Below, one piece after another: positions 44,000 through 56,600 of a stretch of 64,000 nucleotides of DNA (position 1 is its first letter; each line of letters opens with the position of its first letter). The stretch is from Halichoerus grypus. Taxonomy: Eukaryota > Chordata > Mammalia > Carnivora > Phocidae. The notes under the pieces were generated by a model, which was not told where the DNA came from, searched no databases, and worked only from the letters and a program-made list of their open reading frames with translations. Made by a program: the position numbers and the translations under genes. The stretch is taken from the NCBI RefSeq assembly GCF_964656455.1, contig NC_135718.1, positions 148,162,762 through 148,226,761 on the forward strand, in the 5' to 3' direction.

Positions 44000-44920
44000 A
44001 AGTGTGAAAAGTAGACAGTTACACTTTGGTTGTAGAACCAATGGGATTTGCACAAGTGGAGCTGGGGGTGATGTGAGGGAAAGAGAACAATTGGGGGCTC
44101 CTAGAATCTTCTCTTCAGTGTCTCTGATGAATTACCATCTGGCTTTGATTAAATGTGTTCAGCACCTGGGTTCTCACCACTTGGGAGGCAATCTATCCAG
44201 CCCATGGTAAGGCAGCTCTGCTGGTCATATTGTCCTCTGTATGAGGTCTTGAAATTTAAATACATAATTAATATAAACTCAGTGGTCTTTTTTATGTTTA
44301 GTTATTTATTTCTGTAAACTGTTACTGTTACTTAGTTTTAGTTTTTCTGCAGGTGCCTCAAAGACTGCACACACAGCTCTCCAGAACCGTGTGAAGCCAC
44401 ATGGCAGTGGGTGAGACCACCCCTACACTTGGCCTCCTCCCAGTGTGGTTCAGGTGAGGCGACTTTGACATTTTCACCATGACGGTCTCCTTTGACCCCG
44501 TCTATGAGTCCTTGTAGGCAATTACTTCCTCTGTAAGAAGGAAGAGGTGATTGAAGAGGTTTCTCTTTTATTTGCAACAATGAAACTCCAATCATTGAGG
44601 GACTACTTCTGTATTATAGAAGAGGTGATGCGTAAAGGAAAGTACAGAAGCATCACATAAAAATACCAATAAAATATTTTTCAAAGTTATTATAAAATCT
44701 GATGTGTGTTTGCTTTGTGCACGGGAAAAATATTCTCCATTTTACCCGATGATTGGGAGAATAAGTAATTTTATGATTGTTCTAGTAAAGTAGATTGTAG
44801 CAGAGCTATAATGCAAGCAGTAATGAGAACTTATGTTTATGTTGTGCCTTCATCATAACACACTTGTAGAAAACTATGTGTTAAGCCTAAAGCATATATA
44901 TGGTAATGCATAGTCAAGAC
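44000..44920. other. Unassigned sequence
   Basis: No named repeat or exon. An 85-codon minus frame at 44338-44595 has no recognisable motif. A few bases near 44740-44780 recall MIR (CATTTTACCCGATGATTGGG), but not enough to call. Confidence 0.4.
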
Positions 44921-44923
44921 GTG

Positions 44924-45275
44924 TGTTATATGTGTACCCCCTCAAATTCATGTTGGAATCCTCACCCCCAGTGTGATGGTATTAGGAGGTGGGAGCTTTT
45001 GGGAGGTGATTTAGTCATGAGAGTAGATCCCTTATGAATGGGATGAGTGACTTTATAAGAGAGACCCCAGAAAGCCCCCTTGCCTTTTCTGTCTCGAGAA
45101 GACTCTGTGAGGAAAGAGCCATCTCTGAACCTGGAAGTGGGCTCTCACCCGACACCGCATCTGCCCGCACCTGCATTTTGGACTTCCCAGTCTCCAGACT
45201 GTGAGAAATAAATTTTTGTCGCTCCTAAGTCACTCAGAGTATGGCATTTTGTTGTAGCAGCCCGAACAGATTAAG
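44924..45275 (+). mobile_element. MLT1A-type solo LTR (ERVL-MaLR)
   Basis: Near-complete: GTGTACCCCCTCAAATTC, GTGTGATGGTATTAGGAGG, GGGAGGTGATTTAGTC, CTGTGAGGAAAGAGCCATC, CAGTCTCCAGACTGTGAG, the AATAAA signal, then TTTTGTTGTAGCAGCCC and GAACAGATTAAG. No internal sequence on either side. Confidence 0.88.
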
Positions 45276-45279
45276 AATG

Positions 45280-46565
45280 TGCATGTAAGAGAGATCAGCA
45301 AGCAGAGAGTTCCTTCACCGAGATGAGCCAGCTTTGCCCAGTGTAAAGTGGAGGGGCTCATGCTGAACAATGGACTTGATGTTGCTTCGCTGCCTGCCAT
45401 CCGTTTATTAACAGCCAGCCAGCTTGCTTTGCATAAGCCACTTTCTAAGGGAGTGGGGAATAAGTGATGCAAACTCATGCAGGGGCTTATTTAATGTGCT
45501 TTATGAAACCAGAGTATTAGTCATAGACATTTCATGGATGGGCATACATCTGGGGAGAGGGAATAAAACAGCTCAAATGAGCAGCTTGAGTAAATTGAAA
45601 TACACTGGAAATGAGGAGGCCCTGGATAGGGCAGTGGAGTCTCAGAGGCGCAAAGGTGAACAACAGAGGGGCTCAGGCTGTTCTGGTTCTTGTACTCAGG
45701 TAGAAATAAGGAGGGGTTGCAGAGAGCAAGCACAGACGTTTGCCCATAAAAAGCATTTTATTTTACTGGGGGCTGAGATTATAATGTAGACTGTGGTTAT
45801 AGAAGAAAAAAGAGCAGTGGGTGGAGGGAAACCGTTGATCTTGCAGTTTGGGCTTGTTTAAATGGCCCTTTCAAATCATCACGGTCACATGGTCTACTGT
45901 GGGGCATTTGTTCGCTTATCAGGGCTTCATCAAGAATGGGCAGATTAGTTAGTTACACATAAACCTGACTCCAGTTTCTGGTGACTAAAATTCACCCTCT
46001 GGGCTTAGCTCCTCTGAGGAAATGGAGTCCATGGCTAGTTTTCCTGACTCTCCTCAAATTTTCTTGATACTGTACAGAATTAAAAAGCAGAATCTAATAA
46101 GGCTCTCTATTGGATAGTTTGTCTAATATTGAACCATTCCTTCATTGAAACAACCTCCCATCCAGCTTCATCATTTTTGTTGGCCAGTGGCCAATTTGGT
46201 TTTTATCTTAATGAAAATGGAGCCATGTTGGTTGCTCTTTCTTAGCTGTGCTTGGAGGAGCTTCGTTCACATCGTGTCTCTCATTTCCTCTTGCTCGACG
46301 ATCATTTACCTGTGCTTCTGCCTTTGCTTGTGCTGACAGATTCTGCCCATTCAGAAACATCAAGCAAAAATCTCCTTTCCAACTGAACACAGTAAGGGCA
46401 CTTCTCAAATAGCCATTCTTGAAAATGGCAGGCAAGTCTTATACTATGTGATTTTGGTAATCCCGAGGAGGCACATATTTCCTAACAGTTTCTACTTTGG
46501 AGAAATCTTTCATTTCTTCATTAAGAGGAAATGAACAATGCAAGTATTAAAAGAGTTCTTGTCTC
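45280..46565. other. Unassigned sequence
   Basis: Contains a 121-codon plus frame (45424-45789) and a 70-codon minus frame over the same bases. No recognised motif in either and no named repeat. Confidence 0.4.
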
Positions 46566-46569
46566 TTTA

Positions 46570-46790
46570 GAGATATATACTGAAATATTTTCAGATGAAA
46601 TACTCTAATTTCTGGTATTTATTTCAAAATAATCCTGAGGTAGGGGGAGGTGGTGGTTGGATGTATAACTTAAAGATGGCTAGCCATGTATTGATATGTG
46701 TTGGATGTGGGTCATGGATTAATAAAGTTCATTATTCTATTGTTTTGGTAGATATTTAAAATATGTGATAATAAAATTTTTTTAAATGCA
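46570..46790 (+). mobile_element. Possible L1M 3' end
   Basis: GGCTAGCCATGTATTGATATG, TGGATGTGGGTCATGGATTAA, TAAAGTTCATTATTCTATTG and a terminal ATAATAAAATTTTTTTAAA resemble the 3' end of old L1 subfamilies in sense. Confidence 0.45.
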
Positions 46791-46794
46791 AGTA

Positions 46795-49525
46795 TTCTGG
46801 TGAAGTTGGGATCATGGCTAAATATTGACTTAAAATTACACAAAGGCAGATTTGACACATAAGCTGCACAGTGGTACCGCTTGAGCTCCTAACCCATCAC
46901 AGCCATCACTAACGCACCGACTGATCACAGCATACACCCCCACACCCTGCGCAGTTCTGTGTCGAGAGGGATTCTGAGGCAGTCTTTAGGCAGCCACACA
47001 TGAATTGATCATAGTTGACAAGTGGGATGATGACCCATTGTCATCCCTACTCTAAGATGTAAATAAATAAGGGTAGTTCCTATAATTCCCCAAGAAGTAG
47101 GGGTAGTGGCGCCGGGTGCCTAAGGAAGGTGGAAGAGAGAAATGAGAACGTAAAGAAAAGTAAAAGATACGGAGTAAAAGATCGAGATCGCTAGAGAGAA
47201 ATTGAAGGCGGTATCCTTGGGATGTCTCCTAGGATCAGCATAAGCAAAGGGTTTTCGGGTTTTAGGACACACTGATACCTCACTGTGCCTGAAGGGCTGG
47301 AAGCCAGTGGGTGGTTATTGCTTCAGGACTGACATCGTAGCCTTTTTGTTTCTTTTTCTGCGTGATTTCTAGTTTCCCAACTAAGAAATTTTGATGAACT
47401 GTTGGTTGAAAAAAGTCACATTCTAATATTTGCCATTTGAAAAAGAGAAGGGTAGGGAAAAGGGGATAAACCCTTATTGGGCCCTGATTATGAGTCAGAC
47501 GCAAGGGCCAGCTTTGTATATGCAATGTACCATCTCATTAAAATGTAGAGCATTTTGAAGTCACTGAGCACCCTCCGTGTGTGGGCTGGATCTTCATCTA
47601 CTTGGCTTTCGACTCCAGCTGATGTCATTGAAATATATATTGTCAAGGGGGAAGAAGTAGATGTAGGCTATATATATATATATATATATATATTTTAAGA
47701 TTTTATTTAGTTGCGAGAGAGAGAATGAGAGACAGAGAGCATGAGAGGGAGGAGGGTCAGAGGGAGAAGCAGACCCCCCTGCTGAGCAGGGAGCCCGATG
47801 GATGCGGGACTCAATCCCGGGACTCCAGGATCATGGCCTGAGTGAAGGCAGTCGCTTAACCAACTGAGCCACCCAGGCGCCCCATTTTTCTCTATATATC
47901 CTATATATGCCTAACTGCCTCATAGCAACATTTAAGGAAACGGTAATCTGCCTCCAGGAACCTTGAAGAATAATATAAATTTTTACTCTAGATCTCTGTA
48001 AAAGTGTCATGCAGGTCACCCCACAGTGCAGAAAACAGAAATATTCCTTTATATTTCTCTTTAAACATATCGTCTTCCTCCAAAAGCTTTCTTTCTCTCC
48101 CTAGTTCTCTCTCCCATTCCTCCACCCCCACCGTCTCGTTGAAACCGTACCTTCCTGTCCACTTTTCCAACTCCAAGCCGCACCTTCAAAGGCACTGCGT
48201 TGACACATGGCTTCCCCTACTGGAAACAGCCCTTTGGGGAATGGGGTCTGATCTTCACTATGACAGTTTCATCCTAAGAATCAGCCATACTGTAATTCTG
48301 ATGGGTACAATTCCACAACTTGTTACAAATATAACTTTCTCTCTTGTTCCAGGAGTGCTGCCATCATTCCTGTTCCCCAAAGACATCAAGAGTTAGTGAC
48401 TTTCTGGTTACTTCCCTCTGGAGAGCTAGGATAGTAAAGAGGGCTGTGGGAGGGCTAGAAGAGCCTGTCAGACCATGGTTTCAGGATCTGGCTCTGGAAG
48501 TGGATGAAGCTGGCCTCTATCTGCTGCCCAAAGCTAACATCTAAATCCTGGGCAGGGGTAGGGGTGGACCCATATTTCTGGGATGGGCATCAAAGGGAAA
48601 GTGGTATCCATTTTAGGAGGGCAAGGGCATTTTAGAAAGCCAGAGACGAGTCAAAATACCATGTTCAAGAGTATGGGTGAGGAGTTATGGTACATTCCCT
48701 AAAGTGGGAAAGCCACAGAAAACATATAAAGTAATAACACATGTTCTGGGGGAAACATCTAGAAGGATCCTTGAGACAATGCTTGTGCGTGTTTGTGTGT
48801 GTGTGTGTTAGTGCTACAGCATTAATCTAGGACTTAGGGACACACCTTTGTCATGTTTTGGGCCTAAGGTCTTGCACCTGCATTTTTTCCCCCTTAATTT
48901 GCTAGGCCATTTCTAGATTGGGACTGGCTCCTTTTGGCATGGATACATCTACATTCCTGGTCCCCCACCAAATCATCAAGAATTACTGACTGTACCCATG
49001 AAAGAGGATACTTTCAGCCTTAAGGTTAGTTGGGAAATTTTTATCCAATATTTTATTGAATGTTTTGTGGGTCATGTGAGCAAATAATTACATTAATATT
49101 TTAAGATCTCAAAATATGGTTAAGAAGGCCTTGTTGCAGCTCTTTTTATATGTGGAGGTGATTGAGTCACAATACTGGGAGAATTTCCATCAGACTATTT
49201 CAAATGAAAATGCTGATCATGAGTCTTTAATTGTGCCGTAACAGTCTCCCTGTGATATTTGGTTCTAATACCCCTATTTTCATATGAATGTGCCCTTCAG
49301 AAATAACACAAGATTTCTTGTCTTAAACTTAGCTATTCTTTGTTTACCATTTGGTGTTCTCAGGGTGTCAAGAATTAAAATTCTATCATTGAGGTGTTCA
49401 GAAGCCTGGCTCAGAGCTCTGTTATATATAATATCACTTAAAATAAATACAAAGTCTTTTGACAATGGCAAGTACTGTGTGTATGCCAAGATTAATAATA
49501 GTACTATTTATACTATAAAATCTTA
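46795..49525. other. Mostly unassigned, with microsatellites and one SINE
   Basis: Holds a (TA)n run at 47669-47692 directly against the SINE listed separately, and a (GT)n run at 48790-48808. Frames of 130 (48004-48396, plus) and 95 codons (49284-49571, plus) have no recognised similarity. No exon called. Confidence 0.4.
47693..47883 (-). mobile_element. SINEC abutting a (TA)n tract
   Basis: Inverted copy with TTTTAAGATTTTATTTAG tail, GAGAATGAGAGACAGAGAG, CTGAGCAGGGAGCCCGATG with a GATG duplication, and the head ending CCCAGGCGCCCC. The target duplication is obscured by the TA repeat. Confidence 0.92.
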
Positions 49526-49529
49526 TGTT

Positions 49530-52310
49530 GCAGGCTGGGTTCTCTGGAAGCAAACACAAGATGGAATTTAGCTTGTTTATTAGGGATCAATACTTTGAAA
49601 GGAAGGGGGATGAAGCAGGGTTGGGCAGGACTCTGGCCCAACCAAGCCTCAACCACTCTGGCAGTCACTTATGGGGTAAGTATTACTCAACAGGGTTGTG
49701 CTGATAAATATTTAATAATGGCTCTCCGGAGGAAAAAAAAGTCCTGATTTGTAGTGTTGGCCAATTTACATTATGTAAATTCCCCTATCAGGCCTGAGTT
49801 CAAGCTCTCAACTTGATGTCACTAAGTAGGGAGGGGGAAAGAAATGCACCTGGCTCCAGCACACCATTAGCTACATCAGACCCAAATGGCCAGAACTTAT
49901 ACCATTGCTTTGCTCCATTACTGGATGTAGGTTTCTCTGTGAAAGTCATGACCTTGAAGCCCATGTCCACAATTGAGGCAGAACCAGGAGGAGCTTTTGA
50001 CCACATTCCTTCCAGGGTGATGGGGGTATCGGGTCCACTTTTTAGTGAGTAATTTGGATTATTCATCTCTCTGTCTGTGACATTCCATTCCCTCTGCCAC
50101 TCAGATACACTTTTCTATAGGGTAGCACTTTGGTTTATAATTCAGTGGGGTTCAGGTTGTGTCCCCTAAAAAATGTGCCATTTTGAGGACCAGGACCAAA
50201 ATCCAGAGTTTCAGGGATATGAAACACAAAGTCCAGTAAATCATTAGATGTGACAGGGAGACCACTCATGCTTCAACTCCTTGGTTCCTGGAACTACGTA
50301 TTCTTCCCACTGGGGACACAGAATATACTGTGTCCTGGCTGATGGCACTATATCCTTGGCGAACTTTTTCTGTAAAGAGCCAGATAGTAATTATTTTAGA
50401 ATTTGTGGACCATATGGTTTCAGTGAGAACAACTCAAGTCTGCCCTTGTCGTGCGAAAGCAGCCATAGACAATATGTGAGCGAATAAGGATGGCAGTGTT
50501 CCAATAAAACTTTTATTTACAAAAACAGGTGGCAGGCTGGATTTGCCAACCCTTGCTCAAAATTATAGCCTCTCTGCTGGAGCTGGAGCTACAACTGTGC
50601 CTCAGTAGGCCATTCCAGCATTCTACGAGACCAGCTGCTTCCGGTGGTACGGTATGTAATATGACCATTGCATCCCACATTCTTGCGCCCTCACCGAGTA
50701 CACTGTGGAATGGGTCCCGCGCTTGGACACTCTGTAAGAGAGGGGTGCAGGCTGAGGCTCTGTGAACAAAAAGGGCAAACCGATACAGGAAAGAAGGGTC
50801 CCTGTGAGGAGGAACTGTTGGCCCTTTTAGTATATCCGGAACCCAATGAAGTCTACTTGTCATCACGTGGCCAGATGATACCTTGGAGAAATAGTGCCAT
50901 CCTGGGGGTTGAGTGTGGGTCTCTGTCGCTGTCAGTTTGAGCCTTCAGCAGCAGCAGGAGCTAGATCAGCCTTTCTGAGTAGGAATTTGTGCTGTTGAGC
51001 CCATGTATCACCCCCATCTCTGTCCCCGTGTTCATATTGCTCACGTGCTCATCACATGCAGTCATTTGGTGAACTCGGTTATGTGCTGCTTCTGTGGTGG
51101 ATGCTCTCTGGTAGATGTTGACAAATGTTTGAAAGATAACATTTTATACCTACTCCATTATTTTCTTATGTATGTCTACCCAAGGTTTCTCTGTCCTCAA
51201 AATGCCAGTCTGTTTCCTCCCTGGCCTCTTTCCATCTGGTCAGTCATTCACCACTGCCCATGAATCCTTCAGATTTGAACATGGGGTCACTCTCTTTCAG
51301 CACAAAGTGTGTGAACAGGTGCACTGTTCAATATTCCCTTGCTAAGAGGATTTTCTCTTGCCAACCCGAGTGAGGCTGCACGGTGCTTGTAGTCCATTTT
51401 CAGGTTTGATCCAGTCACCAGATGGGTCCTTTTATAAACCAAGCTTGGACTTTTTCTTCCTCCTTCAGGAATCCCCACAGAACTGGAGATGGAAACTGAG
51501 GAAGGTGGGCTGGTACAACCATGGTGATTACCAGTGGGAGTCCAGGCTATCTGCTTATGCAGCTTGCTCTTGCCCCCTGGTCCTACCCACTCCCAATTTC
51601 AGAGGTGCCCCTTCCATCCCACAGTGGACTGCTGTTTCATCCACTGACATCATGGTCTGCTGAGTCTGACAGGATACAACTCATGATGGGAAGATCCAGC
51701 TGCAGAGTCACCTGGTGTCTCATGGTCAGATCTCAGCTCAACCATGGCTGAGAAGCATGATAAGAATTATATATATATATGATTCTTTTCAACAGATGGT
51801 GAAATCCAGCATTCGAGGATGCTGCAATGCAATTCTCCCACAAACCGCACTTGACATCTTTTCCCATCACTGATACTTCTGGAACCACAGAAGCATGGTC
51901 CAAGTGGCAAGACAGTTAATACCACCCTGGACCTTCTGAAGAGCCTTCTCCTACTCCAGGCCTCACTCAGAACTGACAGCTTTTTTCATCTCTCTGTATG
52001 TGGGTCAGAGCCATGTTCCTAAGTGTGGAACGTGCTTCCCTAGGACCTGAAAGAATTCTACTTCATTCCTTGTGGTAGGAAGTGCAAAATGCAATAATCT
52101 GTCTTTGAAGAGGATGTCCTGGTACAGCTCTGCCCACTGGACCACCACAGATTTTACAGATATATTTGGTCCCTGAATCTTCCTGTGAAAGAATGTGTGT
52201 GCATGCCTTCCCAAGGTCTCTACTGTTCTGGCCAGCATTTGCTTGTCCAGCACTATCGACATAATTGTCAATGTGGATCAATGTGTTTGTCCATGAAATA
52301 TCCACATTTC
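49530..52310 (-). mobile_element. Decayed endogenous retrovirus pol region (ERVL-like)
   Basis: On the minus strand, 52305-52005 encodes, over two overlapping frames, text that looks like the C-terminal (thumb/connection) part of a retroviral reverse transcriptase. Cues are VQWAE and, about 35 residues on, HVPHLG. Farther down, at 51715-51666, LPIMSCILSD fits the region leading to RNase H. An 88-codon frame at 50066-49800 may be a later pol part. Order and spacing fit one internal region read leftward, with the start of pol and gag missing. Frames are broken by many stops and shifts, so it is a non-functional fossil. A possible LTR-like piece lies at 49530-49740. Class is inferred; ERV1 cannot be excluded. 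Confidence 0.55.
50358..50556 (+). mobile_element. hAT-type MITE inside the retroviral remnant
   Basis: GCGAACTTTTTCTGTAAAGAG, CCAGATAGTAATTATTTTAG, GTGGACCATATGGTTTC, GCGAAAGCAGCCATAGAC, TTCCAATAAAACTTTTATTTAC and GGATTTGCCAACCC match a very common mammalian non-autonomous hAT element whose ends are complementary GGCRAAC / GCCAACCC. I cannot give its exact family name. It is younger than the pol remnant it splits. Confidence 0.8.
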
Positions 52311-52314
52311 AGGT

Positions 52315-53080
52315 GTTTTAAGCTATATTAGCACAGAAGGAGGAAGAGTTAATATAGCTGGAGGAAAATTCTAAATGTATAATGTTGTATATTCCATGTG
52401 AATACAAGCGTTTAAACCCCCTTTTCTGTTTAGGAAAGGGAAGAATGTATTAACTAATTAATGGTCACATACAATGTACCCGAGTTTATAAAAACTGCTC
52501 TAGCAGACTGAGAGATCTGTGAAGTATGATGGACCTCAAGGCTCAAGACACACTGCTCAGATCCCCCCTTTCAAAGGAAGGCCTTGCCACCCAGTAACAA
52601 TGAACTATGCTTCCAATCAACTATGTCACTGAGCCAACAGACACTCATGGTATGCCTGGGACTAGATGCTCAGGGTGATAGATCCAGAATACCAGGACAG
52701 ATAATGCTAGAAAGAAGAACTTAATGACCTGGGAGCTCTTTCCTGACATACAGGATTTAGCATCCTGCCAAGGACCTAAGGAAATAGTGTACACTTGCTA
52801 TGGATATGGCTCCTAGAGACATTGGAAAAGGCATGACCCCACAGTGAAGCAACTTGAAATGCCACAGTTAGCACAGACTGTGGGGAAGGGAGTAAAAAGT
52901 TGGGGAAAGTTAGTATTCTGGGACATAGATACTATAAACAGCTGGAAGAAATACCAAATGATTATATTTCCATGGGGAACCCTAGGGGACAGATACCTAT
53001 CAAAGTGATCAGGAATGCATGGTGAGAAGGGCTCCAGAACCACTAAAAGTTCCAGGATTGGCCTTTTGTCTATAGGTCCA
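52315..53080. other. Unassigned, possibly further retroviral or LTR sequence
   Basis: Adjoins the pol remnant on its 5' side, but I recognise no gag or pol motif. A 76-codon minus frame (52813-53043) shows nothing known. Confidence 0.35.
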
Positions 53081-53084
53081 CTTC

Positions 53085-53260
53085 TTTCAAGTTGTTTGAC
53101 CTTTGGTGTCTCACAGCTTTTTTGAGCTTTAATTTCCTTGTCTATAAAATTGACCTAATAATACCTACTTCATAGAACTTCTGTGAAGATTATTTCAAAC
53201 GCTGTTTGTAACATTCTCAGTGTAGTACTTAGGACAAAGTAATAATAGCAGTCACTCTGA
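53085..53260 (+). mobile_element. MIR SINE
   Basis: GTTTGACCTTTGGTGTCTCAC, GAGCTTTAATTTCCTTGTC, TATAAAATTGACCTAATAATACC, ACTTCTGTGAAGATTATTTC and TAGTACTTAGGACAAAGTAA follow MIR order. Confidence 0.78.
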
Positions 53261-53844
53261 AGTGTTAAGACAAAGCTCATTTAAGGTGCTTTGGGAGTAT
53301 ATTGGAGGGACACCATGGAGAACCTATGTCTTAACCTACCCAGAATGAATTTCCTGTTCCTAGTCAATGACATGTAGCTGCTGCTTACACCACCCCCTGA
53401 TCTTATGTCTAGGCATACGGTCATTCAGAGCACACTCTACTCCCTAAGGGACACTGGATGAACACACCAACCAAATAGTTTCCCTTGGGACCCATACTAG
53501 AATTAAGGTTCTTGTCAATAAAGGAAAAAGAAGGTTCTTGTCAATAGATTTTTAGCTCCTAATGATGACCTGGTCATCTTCATCAACATTTTGAAAGAGA
53601 CTGCCTGAGAATGAAGCAACACAGTGGAGATCAGAGTCCAGAGATTGGGGGAGCAGCTGGGGAAAGGTGGGGAGATAGATTCCTGAGACATCTGTTGAAC
53701 TCTTGGATGTAGCCACATGTGTCCAGATTCTCCTCTGGAATGTCATGATTAGTGGATCAGTATCTACCCAACACCCTTTTTGAAAGCTAGTTCTAGCTGG
53801 CTTTCTATTGCTTGTAGCTGAGTAATTCCTGAGCTGTAGAGTTA

Positions 53845-53970
53845 GGTAATCTAGTCTTCAGTGGTCAGGGAAGGCTTCTCTGGGAAAGTAAAATCTGCCT
53901 GGATACTTGAAGAACAGGTAGAAATTGATGTGGCCAAGTGAGTCAGGAGGAAGGATCAGTCAAAATGGCG
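53845..53970 (-). mobile_element. L2 fragment
   Basis: AGTGGTCAGGGAAGGCTTCTC, TGGATACTTGAAGAACAGG and GTGGCCAAGTGAGTCAGGAGG match the reverse-complement L2 segment around the 'gaggccttccctgacca' region. Confidence 0.62.
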
Positions 53971-54264
53971 CAAATGAGTCCTCTCTTAGCCTACTGACCC
54001 TCCTATGATAGATTCAATTATAACGGCTTGGTGATCAGAGCACATTGCAAATTATAGTTAGAATAAGAAGAAGAGGGCAATGCAAATTTCAGACCTACCG
54101 ACAGAGTGGCCCTCACATGAGCAGGGTTGACCAGATAGTGGGGGTATCCACCTAGTGGTGAGGTGCTGCTGGAGAAAGCATAGAGCCCCAAAGGCCCAAG
54201 TACAAAAGATCATCACGTGTGCCACAATGAGAGTGGAAGCAGAGTCCACAACCACTGTATGGCA

Positions 54265-54385
54265 ATAATAATCATTTTAGCTATGGTATATTGAGTCCTG
54301 ACTGTATTAGGTGCTTCCGTCTCATTATCTAATTTTATCCTAATGACAACTCAGAAAGGTTAGTGTCATAATCTTGCACATCATC
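54265..54385 (-). mobile_element. MIR fragment
   Basis: TTGAGTCCTGACTGTATTAGG, GTGCTTCCGTCTCATTATC, AATTTTATCCTAATGACAAC and CAGAAAGGTTAGTGTCATAATC match reverse-complement MIR. Confidence 0.62.
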
Positions 54386-54589
54386 ATTTATTTTTTTCTC
54401 TCTGTTGGATCATTTATACAAATATGATGCTATTCTTCTCATTTTAAAAACTAGGAAAAAAAACAACTTTAACTTCAATTGACCCTCCAAATATTATCCA
54501 GTTCATTTGACCCTCTTTCTCAATCCTCTTCCCATTTGAAGACTTGGGGATAATTCAGTGATTCCTAGTCTTCTCCTCTGATTGTCTTT

Positions 54590-55530
54590 TTTTTTTTTAA
54601 TTGAGATTTAGGAGCACCTGGGTGGCTCAGTCAGTTAAGTGTCCCACTCTTGGTTTCGGCTCAGGCCATGATCTCAGGGTCATGAAATCGAGCCCTGAGT
54701 CAGGCTTTGTGCTCAGTAGGGAGTCTGCTTGAGATTCTCTCTCTCCCTCTGCCCCCCCACCTCCGCGCGCTCTCTCTCTCATATAAGTAATCTTTAAAAA
54801 AATAAAATTGAGATTTAATGAACATTCAATGAAATGCACAGCTCTCAAGAGTACAGTTCAGTGAGTTGTGACAAGGGCTTACCCACATGTAACTAGCACC
54901 CACAACAAGATACAGAGCATAAGCGCCACCCCAGAAAATCTCCTCCTGCACTTTTCTCATCAATGAGCTTCCTCCCCACGTGAACTTCTATCTCTATGTA
55001 GTTTGTTTTTGGACTTCATGTCCTCATGAAATCATGTAGGAATTATTTGTTTTCAGTATGATTTCTTTTGCTCAACATTATGTCTTTAAGATTCATTCGT
55101 TCTGTTAAGTGCTCATTCTTTGCTATTGCTGAGGAGTTAACATTATAGGACAGCACCATAATTTGAATATCCATTCTCCTGTTGATGGATATTTTAGTTT
55201 TTTCGCTAGGTTTTGGCTCTTATGAAGAGGATTTGTGTACAGGTCTTTGAGTAGATATATGTTTCCATTAATTTGGACACATATCTTGGAGTGGATGTGT
55301 TGGGTGTTATGGTTAGCACATATTTTACTTTGAAGAAACTGCCAAACACTTCTTCAGCATACTTCTAACATTTCACATTCCAACCAGGAATGTTTGAGAG
55401 TTCCATTTGCTCCACGTCCTCACCAGTGTTTATTATGAGCAGTCTCTTTGATTTTTAACTATTCCACTGAGTGTAAAATGGTCTCTCCTGGTAGTTTTGG
55501 ATTACATTTCCTCTGAGGACTTCTCATTCT
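54590..55530 (-). mobile_element. L1M 3' end, split by a SINEC
   Basis: Complement of an old L1: AATTGAGATTTA, then after the SINE TTCAATGAAATGCACAGC, AACTAGCACCCACAACAAG, GTTGATGGATATTTTAG, ATCTTGGAGTGGATGTG and CACGTCCTCACCAGTG. It covers the 3' UTR and the very end of ORF2. Confidence 0.82.
54611..54805 (+). mobile_element. SINEC, older type
   Basis: Head GGAGCACCTGGGTGGCTCAG and the older CCCACTCTTGGTTTCGGC segment, pyrimidine tract with CCGCGCGCTC, short A-rich tail. The exact 12-bp duplication AATTGAGATTTA is at 54599-54610 and 54806-54817. Confidence 0.94.
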
Positions 55531-55559
55531 CTTTTAAATCCACTTATAGCAGGCGTTTG

Positions 55560-56310
55560 CCCTGACCAGGCCCCTCTAAAATAGCCCTTGCCAAGGTTTC
55601 CAATGATTTTCCTGTTGGCAAAATGCATGGAAACCCTTAGTTCTCTTATTATTTGACATGGTTCATCGCTCCAGCTTCTTTGATGGTTTCTAGCATGCAC
55701 TCACCTTCCCTCATTAACCACGCCTTCGCATTATCCTTTGTTCCTCATTATCTCCTGACTTCTAACATTGGATGAGTCCTCATCCTTGTTCCTTGTCCCT
55801 CTTCTCTTTTGTTGGTGATCTCACCCATTTTTGTGACTTTGCATATGAATCCTCTATCTCCAGACCTCTCCTCTTTAATCTACAGACTTAAGCTTGTGAC
55901 GGTTTGCTGGACATGCCCATTAGGGTGTTTATTAAGCATTACCACTTAGCATGTTCCAAAAATGAACTCCTGCAATAAATCTGCTCCTCTGTAGTTTTCC
56001 TTGTCAAAAATAGTGGCACTCCAGCCTTCCAGCTGCCCAGACCCCAAACCCTGGAATCATCCTTGGCTCTTTCCTTTCTTTTACACCCAACATCAAATTC
56101 ACTAACAAATGTATCCAGAGTCAACCACTTCTCACCATGTGCATTGCTACCATTTCTGCCCAAGCTGTCAAGATCTCTAACTGAAATTATTGCCATCATT
56201 TCCTAACCAGTTTCTCTGCTTCCACCCTTGTCCTCGTATAATTCCTTTTCAAACAGCAGCCAGTGTGATCCTCTGGAAAGGTGATTCAGGTCACATCACT
56301 CTTCTACGCA
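55560..56310 (+). mobile_element. L2 LINE, ORF2 C-terminal part
   Basis: CCTTGCCAAGGTTTCCAATG, TTATTTGACATGGTTCATCG, CTCCAGCTTCTTTGATGG, ATGAGTCCTCATCC, GGCACTCCAGCC, TGGAATCATCCTTGGC, ACAGCAGCCAGTGTGATCC and GTCACATCACTCTTC follow sense L2. Frames are broken. Confidence 0.75.
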
Positions 56311-56314
56311 AAGT

Positions 56315-56600
56315 CCTTTATTCATTGAATAATTGTCACCTAGCATGTGCCAACTAGGGGGATTCTGGCATGAAAAAAATAAGCAAATCTCTCGCCTTCT
56401 TGGACCTTGTGGTTTATTAGAAAAGATGGAGATTAATTACATAGTTATTTCATAGTAATTCTAATAACTATTACAAGGGGTAAGTACATGGGGCAATGAG
56501 AATGTGTAATAGGGGTTCAGGGAAGACTTCTGGAAGAAATGATATCTAACTTGAAATCTGAAAGATAGATAGTCCCATTCTGGTGCTATGAGTATATAAA
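56315..56600 (-). mobile_element. L2 3' end in opposite orientation
   Basis: ATTCATTGAATAATTGTCACC, TAGCATGTGCCAACTAGG, GGACCTTGTGGTTTATTAG, TAACTATTACAAGGGGTAAG and GGTTCAGGGAAGACTTC are reverse-complement L2. It directly follows the sense L2, so two L2 fragments meet in opposite orientations. Confidence 0.7.

Noticed and set aside
53508..53545. Direct repeat GGTTCTTGTCAATA
   Set aside because: A single short slippage duplication with no associated element.
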